64,000 nt of DNA from Paenibacillus sinopodophylli (GCF_005930355.1 NZ_VDBO01000001.1:841339-905338); one strand, 5' to 3'; counted from the stretch's first letter, positions 7,937 to 16,422 are shown. A program made the numbers and translations. The notes: a model not told the origin generated them from the sequence alone.

Positions 7937-8290
7937 CTACTTGAGCTCCGACAACCATTTTGATATACGTTGAATATCCTCAGGTGGTATCCTTTTTTCG
8001 AACTTTGGCATTCCTCTTTGACCATTTGCAACAATGTGAACAATCTCATCTTCCGAGAGTTTACTTCCTATATGCTGTAAGCTTGGTCCGCTTCTTCCTT
8101 GCAGGTCCGTACCGTGGCAAGACATACATTTCTTCTTGTAAATGATTTCCGCAGCACTATTTTGTACATGTTTTCCCTCATCGCTATTGTTTTTCGATTT
8201 ATTCGTGGTTGATGAGTTCCCACACGCTGTTAATAATAATCCTGCTAGAAGCATACAAGCTGCTGCGCCATAATGGAATCGCTTAATCAT
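7937..8290 (-). CDS. Lipoprotein cytochrome c (c551-like)
   Basis: A 117-residue exported monohaem cytochrome c. It has a lipobox LLTAC near residue 23, a Ser/Asn-rich linker, haem motif CMSCH and axial methionine in GQRGMPKF, then the C-terminal helix ISKWLSEL. It resembles CccB-type c551 electron carriers held to the outer membrane face. The start at 8290 has GGGAG 7 bases before it, unlike an upstream in-frame start. It lies 54 bases downstream of the response regulator and probably shares its transcript. Confidence 0.85.
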   Translation of the reverse strand: MIKRFHYGAAACMLLAGLLLTACGNSSTTNKSKNNSDEGKHVQNSAAEIIYKKKCMSCHGTDLQGRSGPSLQHIGSKLSEDEIVHIVANGQRGMPKFEKRIPPEDIQRISKWLSELK

Positions 8291-8344
8291 ACAAAAACTC
8301 CCGTCGTTAGATAAGTCATATAAAGAAGGTATAAAAACCACCCA

Positions 8345-8995
8345 TTATATCTGATGCAAACCGCGTTCGTAAGCATATCTAGCTAATTGAACTCGATTTT
8401 CCAAATGAAGCTTTTGCAAAATATTTTTCAAATGGTTTTTTACCGTGTGCTCTGAAATAATTAATTGAGCTGCAATATCCCTATTTAACAAGCCTTTCGC
8501 AACAAACATTAAGATTTCTTTCTCTCTGGGTGTCAGTGGTGATTCCTCTTTCATAGGGAATTTATTTCTTGAGAATTCACTTAGTATTCGTTGAGCTAAC
8601 TCCTGCGACATTGGAGCCTCATCAAAGGCAACCGCTCTCAAATATTCCAGCCACGCAGTCGGATTCAAGTTTTTGAGCAAATAGCCCTGAGCACCCTTCT
8701 TCAATGCTTCGAACAGATCGCTAATATTATCTGATACGGTAACCATCACAATTTTTACATATGGGAATTTCGATTTAATTTCTTTCGTTGCATGAAGTCC
8801 GCCCATCTTCTTCATATTTATGTCCATTAGAATCATATCTGGCATAAGCTGCTCGGTCGATTCTATCGCTTCTTCACCGCTCTGCGCTTCCCCGATCACT
8901 TCGAACAAGGAATCTCCGCCAAGGATGTCCTTCATTCCTTCTCTGGCATGCGGATGATCATCCACAATGAGTACGCGTACTTGCTGATAGGTCAT
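8345..8995 (-). CDS. NarL/FixJ-type response regulator, orphan
   Basis: A 216-residue two-domain regulator. The receiver carries the acidic pair DD near residue 14, phospho-acceptor Asp in LMDINM and Lys in LLKN. A LuxR-type helix-turn-helix follows (LTPREKEILMFVAKGLLNRDIAAQL, SEHTVKNHLKNILQKL). No histidine kinase gene is next to it. It is followed by the cytochrome c gene. The motif at 9134-9150 lies before its promoter, and the same motif stands at the nos, PepSY and small-protein promoters. I infer that it activates these four units and its own. The input signal is unknown. Confidence 0.85.
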   Translation of the reverse strand: MTYQQVRVLIVDDHPHAREGMKDILGGDSLFEVIGEAQSGEEAIESTEQLMPDMILMDINMKKMGGLHATKEIKSKFPYVKIVMVTVSDNISDLFEALKKGAQGYLLKNLNPTAWLEYLRAVAFDEAPMSQELAQRILSEFSRNKFPMKEESPLTPREKEILMFVAKGLLNRDIAAQLIISEHTVKNHLKNILQKLHLENRVQLARYAYERGLHQI

Positions 8996-9323
8996 CAATG
9001 CTTCCCCCTGCCTTTCGCTAATAGCTGATTCGTTGTCTCGGCCATTTATACTCTGTATTTACATCTACATTTAGATGTATATTGTTAGCTCTTCAATATA
9101 CGTCTATTGTCTCGTATCTTTGCTTCGTAACACATGACTCATAAGAGCTACTTTTCAAATATAATTCCTTACTTTATAGCACTGTCATCGTTATATAGCA
9201 TTAGCGGATCTAATGGTACAGATGAAGATTCTTCCTACCCCATGCAGGAAACATCTCTAGCATTTCAGCGCCTGCAGCGGGAGAAACAACTAGGCAATAG
9301 CGCATAGCTATCGGATAGTTGCC
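8996..9323. other. Leader and promoter region of the response regulator
   Basis: No gene seen. It holds the bipartite motif (9134-9150), a -10-like GACAAT on the minus strand (9111-9106) and a leader of roughly 100 nt. A 7-bp inverted repeat TAGGCAA/TTGCCTA (9291-9297 and 9319-9325) abuts the large terminator. Confidence 0.4.
9134..9150 (-). promoter_or_regulatory. Copy 3 of the TAGCT-N5-GAGTCAT motif, response regulator promoter
   Basis: On the minus strand TAGCT-CTTAT-GAGTCAT, with GACAAT (9111-9106) starting exactly 22 nt further on. It suggests autoregulation of the response regulator-cytochrome unit. Confidence 0.55.
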
Positions 9324-9386
9324 TAATTAAATCAAAACGCCAGTATACAGGTCATAAACCTGGATACTGGCGTTTTGATTTAATTA
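9324..9386 (-). terminator. Long terminator hairpin after the hydrolase genes
   Basis: A 29-bp stem with one mismatch and a 5-nt loop (CATAA), starting 8 bases after the stop of the first hydrolase gene. The AT-rich ends of the stem supply the T-rich 3' side in both directions. Confidence 0.8.
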
Positions 9387-9393
9387 ATTTGTC

Positions 9394-10338
9394 TTACTTT
9401 ATTTCCTCCATAAACGCCTTAAAGCTGCTAACGATTTCTTTGGATTTGGTATGGTGCAAATAATGTCCGCCTTCGAAGGTCATCACTTTTCCATGAACCA
9501 AGTTTTTTATTTGCTCTTCATGAAGCGGTATCCATCCTGCTGTTTCGGTATCATTCGCTTGCAGAAAGAAAATGACAGGTAGGTTAGTTGGGAATGCTAA
9601 GCTTTCAGCCGCTTTAAAGTTTTCATTAAAATGTTCCCCTTCATTCAGAATACTCGCATTAAACATGTTTTTGAGCGATAGCATTCTAATCTGCTCTCTC
9701 GTTTTATCATCCACTTCTGGTGCAATAATTTGCTCAGGGACTAGTTTGACTAACAATCTAGAGAACCCTGAATTTTTGAGAAATGTATAAACGCCCTCTA
9801 GGGATTCACCCTCATCATCTGTGCCGCCTTGTGTTGGAACACTGCTGTCGATTCCGACAAATGCACTCACTTCGTTTTCATACTTGTTTACATAATCTAA
9901 TCCGTATATGCCTCCAATGGAGTGGGCCATCAGAATATACCGATCGATTTCCAGACTCTGCAGCGCTTCATGAATCTCACTTACAATATTAGCTGTGCTG
10001 CGTTCTTTATCCGTTACATCACTTAAGCCATAACCAAACGGTTCAATTACAGCTACTTTGTAATAGGGAATCAGCTCATCAATGAGCGGAATGTAATCAA
10101 GGGCTGGTGCTGCTGTTCCATAACCTGGGATTAGAACGACCGTTTCTTCACCATTCCCTTGAATGGTAACATTCATATTTTTCCCATTAACAGTTACCGC
10201 TTGGCCGTAGGATTCAATCTTCTTTTGTTCCGATTTATTGCTGACTACATTCACAACAAATACGATGGCGATAAAAGCGACGATGGCGAGTATAATAACT
10301 GCAATCGATATAAGTAAAAATCTGAGTAGTTTTTTCAT
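9394..10338 (-). CDS. Membrane-anchored alpha/beta hydrolase (tandem copy A)
   Basis: A 314-residue alpha/beta hydrolase with an N-terminal membrane anchor (about residues 5-28) and an extracellular catalytic domain. Visible are oxyanion region LIPGYGTAAPALDY, nucleophile elbow AHSIGG, and a late histidine in FEGGHYLHHT. The start at 10338 has GGGGGTG 4 bases before it, unlike the upstream ATG. The next gene is a paralogue with blocks of near-identical DNA, including a 109-nt block with two differences (9432-9540 against 10467-10575). The substrate is unknown. Confidence 0.85.
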   Translation of the reverse strand: MKKLLRFLLISIAVIILAIVAFIAIVFVVNVVSNKSEQKKIESYGQAVTVNGKNMNVTIQGNGEETVVLIPGYGTAAPALDYIPLIDELIPYYKVAVIEPFGYGLSDVTDKERSTANIVSEIHEALQSLEIDRYILMAHSIGGIYGLDYVNKYENEVSAFVGIDSSVPTQGGTDDEGESLEGVYTFLKNSGFSRLLVKLVPEQIIAPEVDDKTREQIRMLSLKNMFNASILNEGEHFNENFKAAESLAFPTNLPVIFFLQANDTETAGWIPLHEEQIKNLVHGKVMTFEGGHYLHHTKSKEIVSSFKAFMEEIK

Positions 10339-10395
10339 CGAGCACCCCCAAAATTCATAATACTTCATTTCACATTTATGTTTCTAACCGTTCAC

Positions 10396-11439
10396 TTATT
10401 GATCCTTATTGTTAAGATCATTGCCTGTAACTTTTGCTTCTTCCAAAAAACTTCTAACATTTTCAGCGATTTCTTTGGATTTGGTATGGTGCAGATAATG
10501 TCCGCCTTCGAAGGTCATCACTTTTCCATGAACCGAGTTTTTTATTTGCTCTTCATGAAGCGGTATCCATCCTGCAACACCTGTGTTATTCGCTTGTATT
10601 AAGAAAATGAGTGGCAGCTCTTTAGGGAATGTCAAATGCTCTGATGCTTTAAAATTCGGAGAAATATGCTCCATTTCATTTAACATCGTAGGATTATACG
10701 AATTTTTGAGTGAAATCAATTTCATTTGTTCTATAGTCTCTTCTTTAAATGCCAGTCCAGCATAAGGATCACCGCCTAGTTTCATCATCAATCTGAGGAA
10801 GCCTGTTTTTTGGACTAGATTGAAAGTTCCTATAGGTAATTTAGCATCCATACCAGGTTGTGTCGGAACGCTGCTATCAATCCCAACAAACGCACTCACT
10901 TCGTCTGGATATTTGTCGACGTACTCTATCCCATAGATACCTGCAATAGAGTGACCCATTAGAATATACCGATCGATTTCCAGACTCTGCAGCGCTTCAT
11001 GAATTTCACTTACTATATTTTCTGTGCTTCGCTCCTTATTCGTACGATCACTTAATCCATAACCAAATGGTTCAATAGCGACTACTTTGTAGAATGGTGT
11101 CAGCTCATCGATTAGCATCTGAAAATCAAGCGCCGGAGCTGCAGTGCCATAACCAGGCAGAAGCACAATAGTTTCTTCTCCTTCTCCTTGAATCAGAACA
11201 TTCATCTGTTTCCCATCTACCGGTACTAACTGCCCGTAGGTCTGAATTTTCGATTGTTCCGATTTAAGACTAACCTTATTCACAATAAAAACGACCGCAA
11301 TGAAAACGACTATAGCTATAACCAACACGGCTAATGCTTTAAGAATAAACTTTACTATTTTTCTCATCCTGCTAACTGGTTTTCTTGCTTCCTCTTTACC
11401 CAAATCCATTTTTGTTTCTTCACTTATGCTCACTCTCAT
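10396..11439 (-). CDS. Membrane-anchored alpha/beta hydrolase (tandem copy B)
   Basis: A paralogue of the preceding hydrolase, with a longer charged N-terminal segment before the membrane helix (about residues 28-50) and the nucleophile elbow GHSIAG. It shares LLPGYGTAAPALDF, EPFGYGLSDRTNKERSTENIVSE and the C-terminal FEGGHYLHHT block. The start at 11439 has AGGAG only 3 bases before it; an ATG at 11472 has no such site, so the start is uncertain. The pair looks like a local duplication with later homogenisation of some segments. Confidence 0.83.
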   Translation of the reverse strand: MRVSISEETKMDLGKEEARKPVSRMRKIVKFILKALAVLVIAIVVFIAVVFIVNKVSLKSEQSKIQTYGQLVPVDGKQMNVLIQGEGEETIVLLPGYGTAAPALDFQMLIDELTPFYKVVAIEPFGYGLSDRTNKERSTENIVSEIHEALQSLEIDRYILMGHSIAGIYGIEYVDKYPDEVSAFVGIDSSVPTQPGMDAKLPIGTFNLVQKTGFLRLMMKLGGDPYAGLAFKEETIEQMKLISLKNSYNPTMLNEMEHISPNFKASEHLTFPKELPLIFLIQANNTGVAGWIPLHEEQIKNSVHGKVMTFEGGHYLHHTKSKEIAENVRSFLEEAKVTGNDLNNKDQ

Positions 11440-11550
11440 CTTCTCCTGTCGTCTCTCTATGTTGAGCTGCATGAAAGAGCAGCTAAGCCAAGCTTACACG
11501 ACGAAAATGTACCCTCCGTGACGACAATATGAACGGAATATGAACAAGCG

Positions 11551-11595
11551 AAAAATACGCCATCGCATGCAAGAAGCCTTGCACATGATGGCGTA
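11551..11595 (-). terminator. Terminator of the two-component operon
   Basis: TACGCCATC and GATGGCGTA close an imperfect stem with an inner GCAAG/CTTGC helix. On the minus strand it is followed by TTTTT. It separates the kinase gene from the hydrolase pair. Confidence 0.7.
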
Positions 11596-11617
11596 CCCTC
11601 AATTCTATTTCATTTAG

Positions 11618-12985
11618 TTACTCCGTCTGAATTGTGATCGGGAAAGTAACGATGAAGGTCGTTCCTCGATCAAGTTCGCTCTCCACTCTAATATCACCTT
11701 GATGAAGCGATATAATTTGTTTAACGATGGCTAGTCCCATTCCGCTGCCGTCATACTTACGACTATGGGAACGATCCGCCTTGAAAAATCGATCGAATAT
11801 CCGTTTCTGATCCTCTAATGAAATTCCAATTCCCGTATCGGAGATTCGAACGGTCACGTTTTTCAAATCTTGTTTCACGCTGATGTTAATCTTGCCGCCA
11901 TCCTTCGAGAATTTGATGCTGTTGCCGAGAATGTTGGTCCATACCTGATTGAGCTGGTCATGATCAGCAGTTAGCGTGACCGCTTTCAAATGAAGCTCAA
12001 ATTGAATACTGCGTGCCGACCATTGCGGCTGGATTGCGACAATTACTCGCCTAATCTGTTCATCAAGTCTAAGCGACGTCAACTGCAGTTGCTGAGACTG
12101 CGACTCAAGCAAACTCAGCTTTAACAGACTATCGCTCATCTTGGACATTCGCTGTGCTTCCGAAACAATAATATCAAGGTAACGGCTTCGATCAAGCGGT
12201 GTGATGTCCTCTCGTTTAAGTGCTATTGCATAACCCGATATTGAAGTGAGTGGCGATTGAACCTCGTGCGATACATTCGTTACGAATTCTCTTCGCATCT
12301 GCTCCAATTGCTGCAGATCATGCATCATTTCTTCAAAGCTGCGTGCCAAAGTTCCCAGTTCTCCTGATTGCTTAATATTAAGTTTGACGTTAAAATCTCC
12401 AGCAGCTATTCGTCTAGTCGCTATTGTCAGCTTTTTGATTGGTCTTATAAGGAATATAGAGGCGATTAGAATGAATATGCTCCCTATAATCAATGCATAG
12501 CCTACAAAGCTCAATACCCATTTTATGACAAAAGAAGCTGAAGGAGGTGCAAGCGGCTCGATAAACAAAGCTCTTGTTCCCATTTCCGTTTCCAACGGCA
12601 AACCTAAGAGGACCGCAGCAAAGTCCTTCGTATTGTCTTCAACTATTTCGCCACTCAGGACTTTTCTCACTTGTTCTTCCGATATTGTGGCCGTACTTTG
12701 TCCAATAACTATTCCGTAAGTCTTGAACTTGTCCGTTGCTTCGTATATGCGAATATGATAGGAATTGAGCTGCTTCATTTCACTGACGAGAGAATCTGCT
12801 TCACGATACGGAATCTTTTTATAAATCTGAATAATATCTTGTCCGAAATTATGCAACAGTATTTGGGAGTTTTCTCTTAGCTTTTCTTCGAAAACCCACG
12901 CCGCTACAAAAAAAGCAATAACTGTGCTAGCGATCACAGATACAAGAAATATCAACACTACACGTGTATATAAAGATTTGATCAC
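11618..12985 (-). CDS. Sensor histidine kinase with HAMP domain
   Basis: A 455-residue kinase. It has a membrane helix at 8-30, an extracellular sensor of about 130 residues, a second helix at about 165-188 and a HAMP region (RPIKKLTIATRRIAAGDF). The phospho-acceptor block is FVTNVSHEVQSPLTSISGYA, and the ATPase boxes are N (NQVWTNILGNSIKFS), G1 (ISDTGIGI) and G2 (GSGMGLAIV). It starts with GTG and overlaps the response regulator gene by 4 bases. The signal is unknown; the sensor domain shows no family I recognise. Confidence 0.88.
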   Translation of the reverse strand: MIKSLYTRVVLIFLVSVIASTVIAFFVAAWVFEEKLRENSQILLHNFGQDIIQIYKKIPYREADSLVSEMKQLNSYHIRIYEATDKFKTYGIVIGQSTATISEEQVRKVLSGEIVEDNTKDFAAVLLGLPLETEMGTRALFIEPLAPPSASFVIKWVLSFVGYALIIGSIFILIASIFLIRPIKKLTIATRRIAAGDFNVKLNIKQSGELGTLARSFEEMMHDLQQLEQMRREFVTNVSHEVQSPLTSISGYAIALKREDITPLDRSRYLDIIVSEAQRMSKMSDSLLKLSLLESQSQQLQLTSLRLDEQIRRVIVAIQPQWSARSIQFELHLKAVTLTADHDQLNQVWTNILGNSIKFSKDGGKINISVKQDLKNVTVRISDTGIGISLEDQKRIFDRFFKADRSHSRKYDGSGMGLAIVKQIISLHQGDIRVESELDRGTTFIVTFPITIQTE

Positions 12986-13656
12986 TCTTTCACCTCAAGC
13001 CGATAGCCAAGCCCTCGAACCGTTTCGATATGAAAATCTGGTGTTGTCACGAATCGTTCGCGCAATCGCTTAACATGTACGTCTACTGTCCGATCATCCC
13101 CAGCGTAATCTAGGCCCCAAATTTGATCGATCAACTGTTCACGCGTATATATTTGACCAGGTGTTCCAGCGAGCTTGTACAACAATTCAAATTCCTTAAG
13201 CGGCAGAGTGAGCGAATTCGTGCCATTTACTACTTTATAAATCTGCCGATCTAGAATCACATTTCCCAAACGGATCGTCTGAGTGGAGCCGATACGATAA
13301 CGTTTCAGCAACGCTCTAACGCGCGCCGTCAGCTCCAACGGATCAAATGGTTTTGTCAAATAATCATCTGTTCCTAACTGGAAGCCTTTCACTTTCTCCC
13401 AAGTTTCGCCTCTTGCAGTTAGCATAAGCAGCGGAAGATCTGGATTGCTTCTCCTAAGATCCTTGCATAATGTCCAACCATCCATAATCGGCATCATGAT
13501 ATCAAGCACGACAAGATCGATATGCATCGAGCCATAGACAGCCAGTGCTTCCTTGCCATCGGCTGCTTCCACCGTTTCGAACCCATCGTTGCGAAGAAAC
13601 AAACAGACAAGTTCGCGAATGTTCGCATCATCATCAGTAACTAGTATTGTAGGCAT
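12982..13656 (-). CDS. OmpR/PhoB-type response regulator
   Basis: A 224-residue regulator with a receiver (DDD near residue 8, phospho-acceptor in VVLDIMMP, Lys in LTKPFDP) and a winged-helix output domain (LPLKEFELLYKLAGTPGQIYTREQLIDQIWG, DDRTVDVHVKRLR). I start at the ATG at 13656; a GTG four codons earlier overlaps the AAGGAG element. It is the first gene of a two-gene operon with the sensor kinase. Targets are not evident. Confidence 0.9.
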   Translation of the reverse strand: MPTILVTDDDANIRELVCLFLRNDGFETVEAADGKEALAVYGSMHIDLVVLDIMMPIMDGWTLCKDLRRSNPDLPLLMLTARGETWEKVKGFQLGTDDYLTKPFDPLELTARVRALLKRYRIGSTQTIRLGNVILDRQIYKVVNGTNSLTLPLKEFELLYKLAGTPGQIYTREQLIDQIWGLDYAGDDRTVDVHVKRLRERFVTTPDFHIETVRGLGYRLEVKE

Positions 13657-13828
13657 TCGTTCCCTCACTCCTTGTTGTCCATTCCACTAAATCCTAACCA
13701 TTATACTATATAAAGATTTGAAACACCGAATAACATGGATAGAGGAATAAGCAGCCAGCTAAACCCATCTGAAATTCAGTGTTAAATGAGCCGGGGACAA
13801 GAAATGATTATACGTTTTCTTGAAAATA

Positions 13829-13903
13829 AAAAAACTCTTTCGAGCGACGATGATTTCCTACGGGTTTCATAACCAGAAAGAAAATCAGATTGCTGAAAGA
13901 GTT
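13829..13903 (-). terminator. Terminator of the nitroreductase operon
   Basis: AACTCTTTC at 13833-13841 pairs with GAAAGAGTT at 13895-13903 across a long loop. On the minus strand the stem is followed by a run of T, and it begins 13 bases after the last gene of the operon. Confidence 0.55.
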
Positions 13904-13915
13904 ATCCACTAGCAC

Positions 13916-14398
13916 CTAACATTCGCTAATACGAAGCGTAGGGAATGGATCTGCATCAGTGGCATCATGGCTTGCCATATACCCGATGTCAAGGATAGCT
14001 GCAATTCGTTCATTATCTCGAATACCTAAACTTTCACATAAAATACGCTCATACATCCAGTCCTTTATGTGAACATTCACTCCAATATGTTGATCTAGAC
14101 AAAGCAGCTTCAAATTTTGGATCAAGCAGTAAACGGCTGCCAAATCCTCAGCCTGCTTGTGCTCTTCTCCTGCTGCTGTTGCAATAACAACAAGATGTGC
14201 CGGGGCCTCATGATGAAGAGGCAAAGCCTTCCTTTGGTGCTCCACTTCCACAAAGAGAAATCGCCAAGGCTCTCTCAAACCATCATTCGGTGCCCATACA
14301 GCGGTTTCCAACAGGTGCAGGATCGGCTCGAATGTGATTGTTTTTTGTTCAAACTGAGCATAACCGCTGATTTTCTCCAACGGGATTATTACGGACAT
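13916..14398 (-). CDS. Nitroreductase family protein (second of two)
   Basis: A 160-residue FMN-dependent nitroreductase-fold protein with the pattern ETAVWAPNDGLREPWRFLFVE near the N-terminus and GYMASHD near the C-terminus. AAGGAG lies 9 bases before the ATG at 14398; a TTG 17 codons upstream has no site. It follows another nitroreductase gene and a MarR regulator. The usual N-terminal arginines that bind FMN phosphate are not clear here, so cofactor use may differ from its neighbour. Confidence 0.75.
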   Translation of the reverse strand: MSVIIPLEKISGYAQFEQKTITFEPILHLLETAVWAPNDGLREPWRFLFVEVEHQRKALPLHHEAPAHLVVIATAAGEEHKQAEDLAAVYCLIQNLKLLCLDQHIGVNVHIKDWMYERILCESLGIRDNERIAAILDIGYMASHDATDADPFPTLRISEC

Positions 14399-14433
14399 GT
14401 CTTTCATCTCCTTTTCTTCAATGGTCCAATGAT

Positions 14434-15003
14434 TTATATATTCGGCCAATAATGCGATTTCTTAGCAGCGGATGTACGATTGCGAGGACGAGGTGTTTTG
14501 GCAATGAATCCAAAGTGTATAATACCGACTAGACGCTCACCATCTGTAAGTCCAAGTTTCTCAAATAACGCCGGCGTATACAATATCTCATCTGAACGCC
14601 AGTACATGCCAAGCCCCTTCTCCCAAGCTAACAACTGTAAACTTTGCAAAAAGAAACAGGCTTGAGCATACTGCTCATCCTTCTGTTCCGCAGACTCGTG
14701 ATCTTCCACAATGACAGCCAAATGACCTGGAACCTCAGCAAATCGCTTATAAAACGTCTCAATAATTGGATTAGGCATGAATCTCCCCATAGTCGTGCGA
14801 GCAAAAGCATTCGTCATATAGCGAGATAAACGGTCTTTGGACTCTCGTTGATTGGCAACGATTATCCGCATGGCTTGCAGTATCTGCCTATCGCATAGAT
14901 TTCCAGCCTGCTCTAGCAGTTCATAAATCAGACGATCTGGTACATCCTGGTCCTTAAATTTCCGAATGCTTCTTCTCTCTTTCACAATAGTCGCTACACT
15001 CAT
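14434..15003 (-). CDS. Nitroreductase family protein (first of two)
   Basis: This 189-residue protein begins with the classic FMN-binding ERRSIRKFKDQDVP motif and ends with the GIIHFGFIAKTPRPRNR segment. It should be a dimeric NAD(P)H oxidoreductase acting on quinones, nitro compounds or ferric chelates. GAAGGAGG lies before the ATG, and the gene overlaps the MarR stop by 4 bases, indicating coupled translation. The Fur box before the operon suggests expression under iron limitation, hence perhaps a reductase linked to iron; this is inference. Confidence 0.85.
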   Translation of the reverse strand: MSVATIVKERRSIRKFKDQDVPDRLIYELLEQAGNLCDRQILQAMRIIVANQRESKDRLSRYMTNAFARTTMGRFMPNPIIETFYKRFAEVPGHLAVIVEDHESAEQKDEQYAQACFFLQSLQLLAWEKGLGMYWRSDEILYTPALFEKLGLTDGERLVGIIHFGFIAKTPRPRNRTSAAKKSHYWPNI

Positions 15004-15506
15004 TCTTTATCCTCCTTCTCTACTATACGTTCCTCCAGTGAACCGCTAAGATCTTTCAGAAAACGACTAATCACCTGCAACTCCTCTGAATGATAAGCCT
15101 CCAAAAAATGATGGAACTTCTCTTCCTCTATGCGATGAATTTGCAAGTGCAGTTCAAAAATCGCCCTGCCTTTCTCTGTAAGCACGAAATAGATTTCTTT
15201 CTTATTCTCATTTTGCCGCTTGCGCTTGACCAACCCGTCCAGCAACAGCTTGCTGCCAATTTTCGTAATGCTGGCTTTGGACAAATTCATGCGTTCTGCG
15301 ATCGAAGTACTATTAATCGGCTCGTTTTTACCAATGCAGTCAATAACATGGACACTCGTCATATGTCTTGGAAACGTTTCAATAGCTTCACTCATTACAA
15401 AGTCAAGAAATATGTCAATCTCCGTATCAGCAAACCGCTCTATCGCGTGAACAAACTGCAAAAAATGATTGTATAGAAGCTGCTTATGGATATGCTTTTC
15501 GTTCAT
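15000..15506 (-). CDS. MarR family transcriptional regulator
   Basis: A 168-residue winged-helix regulator: INSTSIAERMNLSKASITKIGSKLLLDGLVKRKRQNENKKEIYFVLTEKG forms the recognition helix and wing (residues 61-110). I start at the ATG at 15506 with GAGGGTGG 2 bases before it; a TTG at 15557 would put the start inside the operator. It is the first gene of an operon with two nitroreductases. A 24-bp palindrome and a Fur box precede it, so autorepression plus iron control is likely. Confidence 0.85.
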   Translation of the reverse strand: MNEKHIHKQLLYNHFLQFVHAIERFADTEIDIFLDFVMSEAIETFPRHMTSVHVIDCIGKNEPINSTSIAERMNLSKASITKIGSKLLLDGLVKRKRQNENKKEIYFVLTEKGRAIFELHLQIHRIEEEKFHHFLEAYHSEELQVISRFLKDLSGSLEERIVEKEDKE

Positions 15507-15536
15507 TTCCACCCTCTCTTCTGGAACTGCTTCGGA

Positions 15537-15560
15537 ATATTGTTTACTTGTAAACAATAT
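15537..15560. promoter_or_regulatory. Palindromic operator of the MarR regulator
   Basis: Two perfect 11-bp half-sites (ATATTGTTTAC and GTAAACAATAT) separated by TT. The position 31 bases before the marR start and the symmetry fit a MarR dimer site; the assignment is inferred. Confidence 0.7.
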
Positions 15561-15563
15561 AAC

Positions 15564-15578
15564 TGATAATTATTATCA
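15564..15578. promoter_or_regulatory. Perfect Fur box
   Basis: TGATAATTATTATCA is an exact 7-1-7 match to the Bacillus Fur consensus TGATAATNATTATCA. It lies 3 bases beyond the MarR palindrome, upstream of the MarR-nitroreductase operon. Confidence 0.8.
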
Positions 15579-15607
15579 ATGTCAAACGAATTCCGCTGTA
15601 GCTAAAA

Positions 15608-15649
15608 AAAAGCTTAACCCCTTCCACAACTACTGGACAGGTTAAGCTT
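15608..15649 (-). terminator. Terminator of the DUF3105 gene
   Basis: AAGCTTAACC and GGTTAAGCTT form a 10-bp stem with an inner TCCA/TGGA pairing. On the minus strand eight T residues follow. Confidence 0.85.
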
Positions 15650-15661
15650 CTTGAACTGTTC

Positions 15662-16396
15662 TTACATCGTGCCACCGCCGCGACGGATTTGTGCAGGAAT
15701 TTTCTCAGGACCTTCATTAATGTACGTATAAATAAATGTAGCTATCTTAGCCTCGTCAAATGTTGGAAGCTCCATCGTCTTCGTCCACGCAGTGACAACG
15801 ACCTCTTGACCTTCTGGAATATCCTCGCTTGGAACCGCTAGAATTCCCGCTCCCGCTTCCCTGAAATTAACCAGGTATTTCAACAGCTCGATCACTTGCG
15901 CATCTGCCTCAGCACGGTAATAGATGATAATATCACCATGCTCCAAGTTATGAACGAGCATTTCGTTTGCTGGCTTTTCTGTATAGAATCCAAACTTCAA
16001 ATCATGCGGACTATGTGTACCAGAAGTAGGAATCTTCATTTCATACTCAACCGGATCATCCGTGTGATCCGCTCCATAATACGTATCCTCATTTACGTTG
16101 ATTTCAGCTTTCATGTTCAAATCATTCACATTATACGATTTAGTCAAATCTCGTCCAAAATGAACAATGACCACAATAATCGATAAGCTTAACAAAAGAT
16201 GTGCCGCTACTTTCATTTTTTTCGTCTTTTTCCGAATAGCTGCCTTCTGTTCCTTTTTCAAGCTGCTTGTGTTTTCCTTATTCCATTTCGATGCATACCA
16301 ATAGCTAATGAGAGCAAGCAATAAAATAACAGCGGCAGTATACAATAAAAAGTAGGTTGAGCCTGATTGCTCGTGTAGCAAAAGATGTGATTCCAT
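15662..16396 (-). CDS. DUF3105 membrane protein
   Basis: A 244-residue protein with two membrane helices (about 15-35 and 64-82) and an extracellular DUF3105 domain. Visible are YEMKIPTSGTHSPHDLKFGFY, the strongly conserved LVHNLEHGDIIIYY, and VVTAWTKTMELP...FIYTYINEGPE. The histidines of THSPH and HNLEHG look like metal ligands, but no activity is established for the family. The ribosome site AAGGAG is unusually far (14 bases) from the ATG, and a stop codon rules out a longer frame. A perfect BlaI/MecI-type operator lies at 16423-16437, just upstream. Confidence 0.85.
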   Translation of the reverse strand: MESHLLLHEQSGSTYFLLYTAAVILLLALISYWYASKWNKENTSSLKKEQKAAIRKKTKKMKVAAHLLLSLSIIVVIVHFGRDLTKSYNVNDLNMKAEINVNEDTYYGADHTDDPVEYEMKIPTSGTHSPHDLKFGFYTEKPANEMLVHNLEHGDIIIYYRAEADAQVIELLKYLVNFREAGAGILAVPSEDIPEGQEVVVTAWTKTMELPTFDEAKIATFIYTYINEGPEKIPAQIRRGGGTM

Positions 16397-16422
16397 GTGT
16401 AATTAAAACGCTCCTTTTTGCA

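Noticed and set aside
13797..13872. Short open frame inside the nitroreductase terminator region
   Set aside because: It overlaps the terminator stem, has no sensible product and is too short to support.
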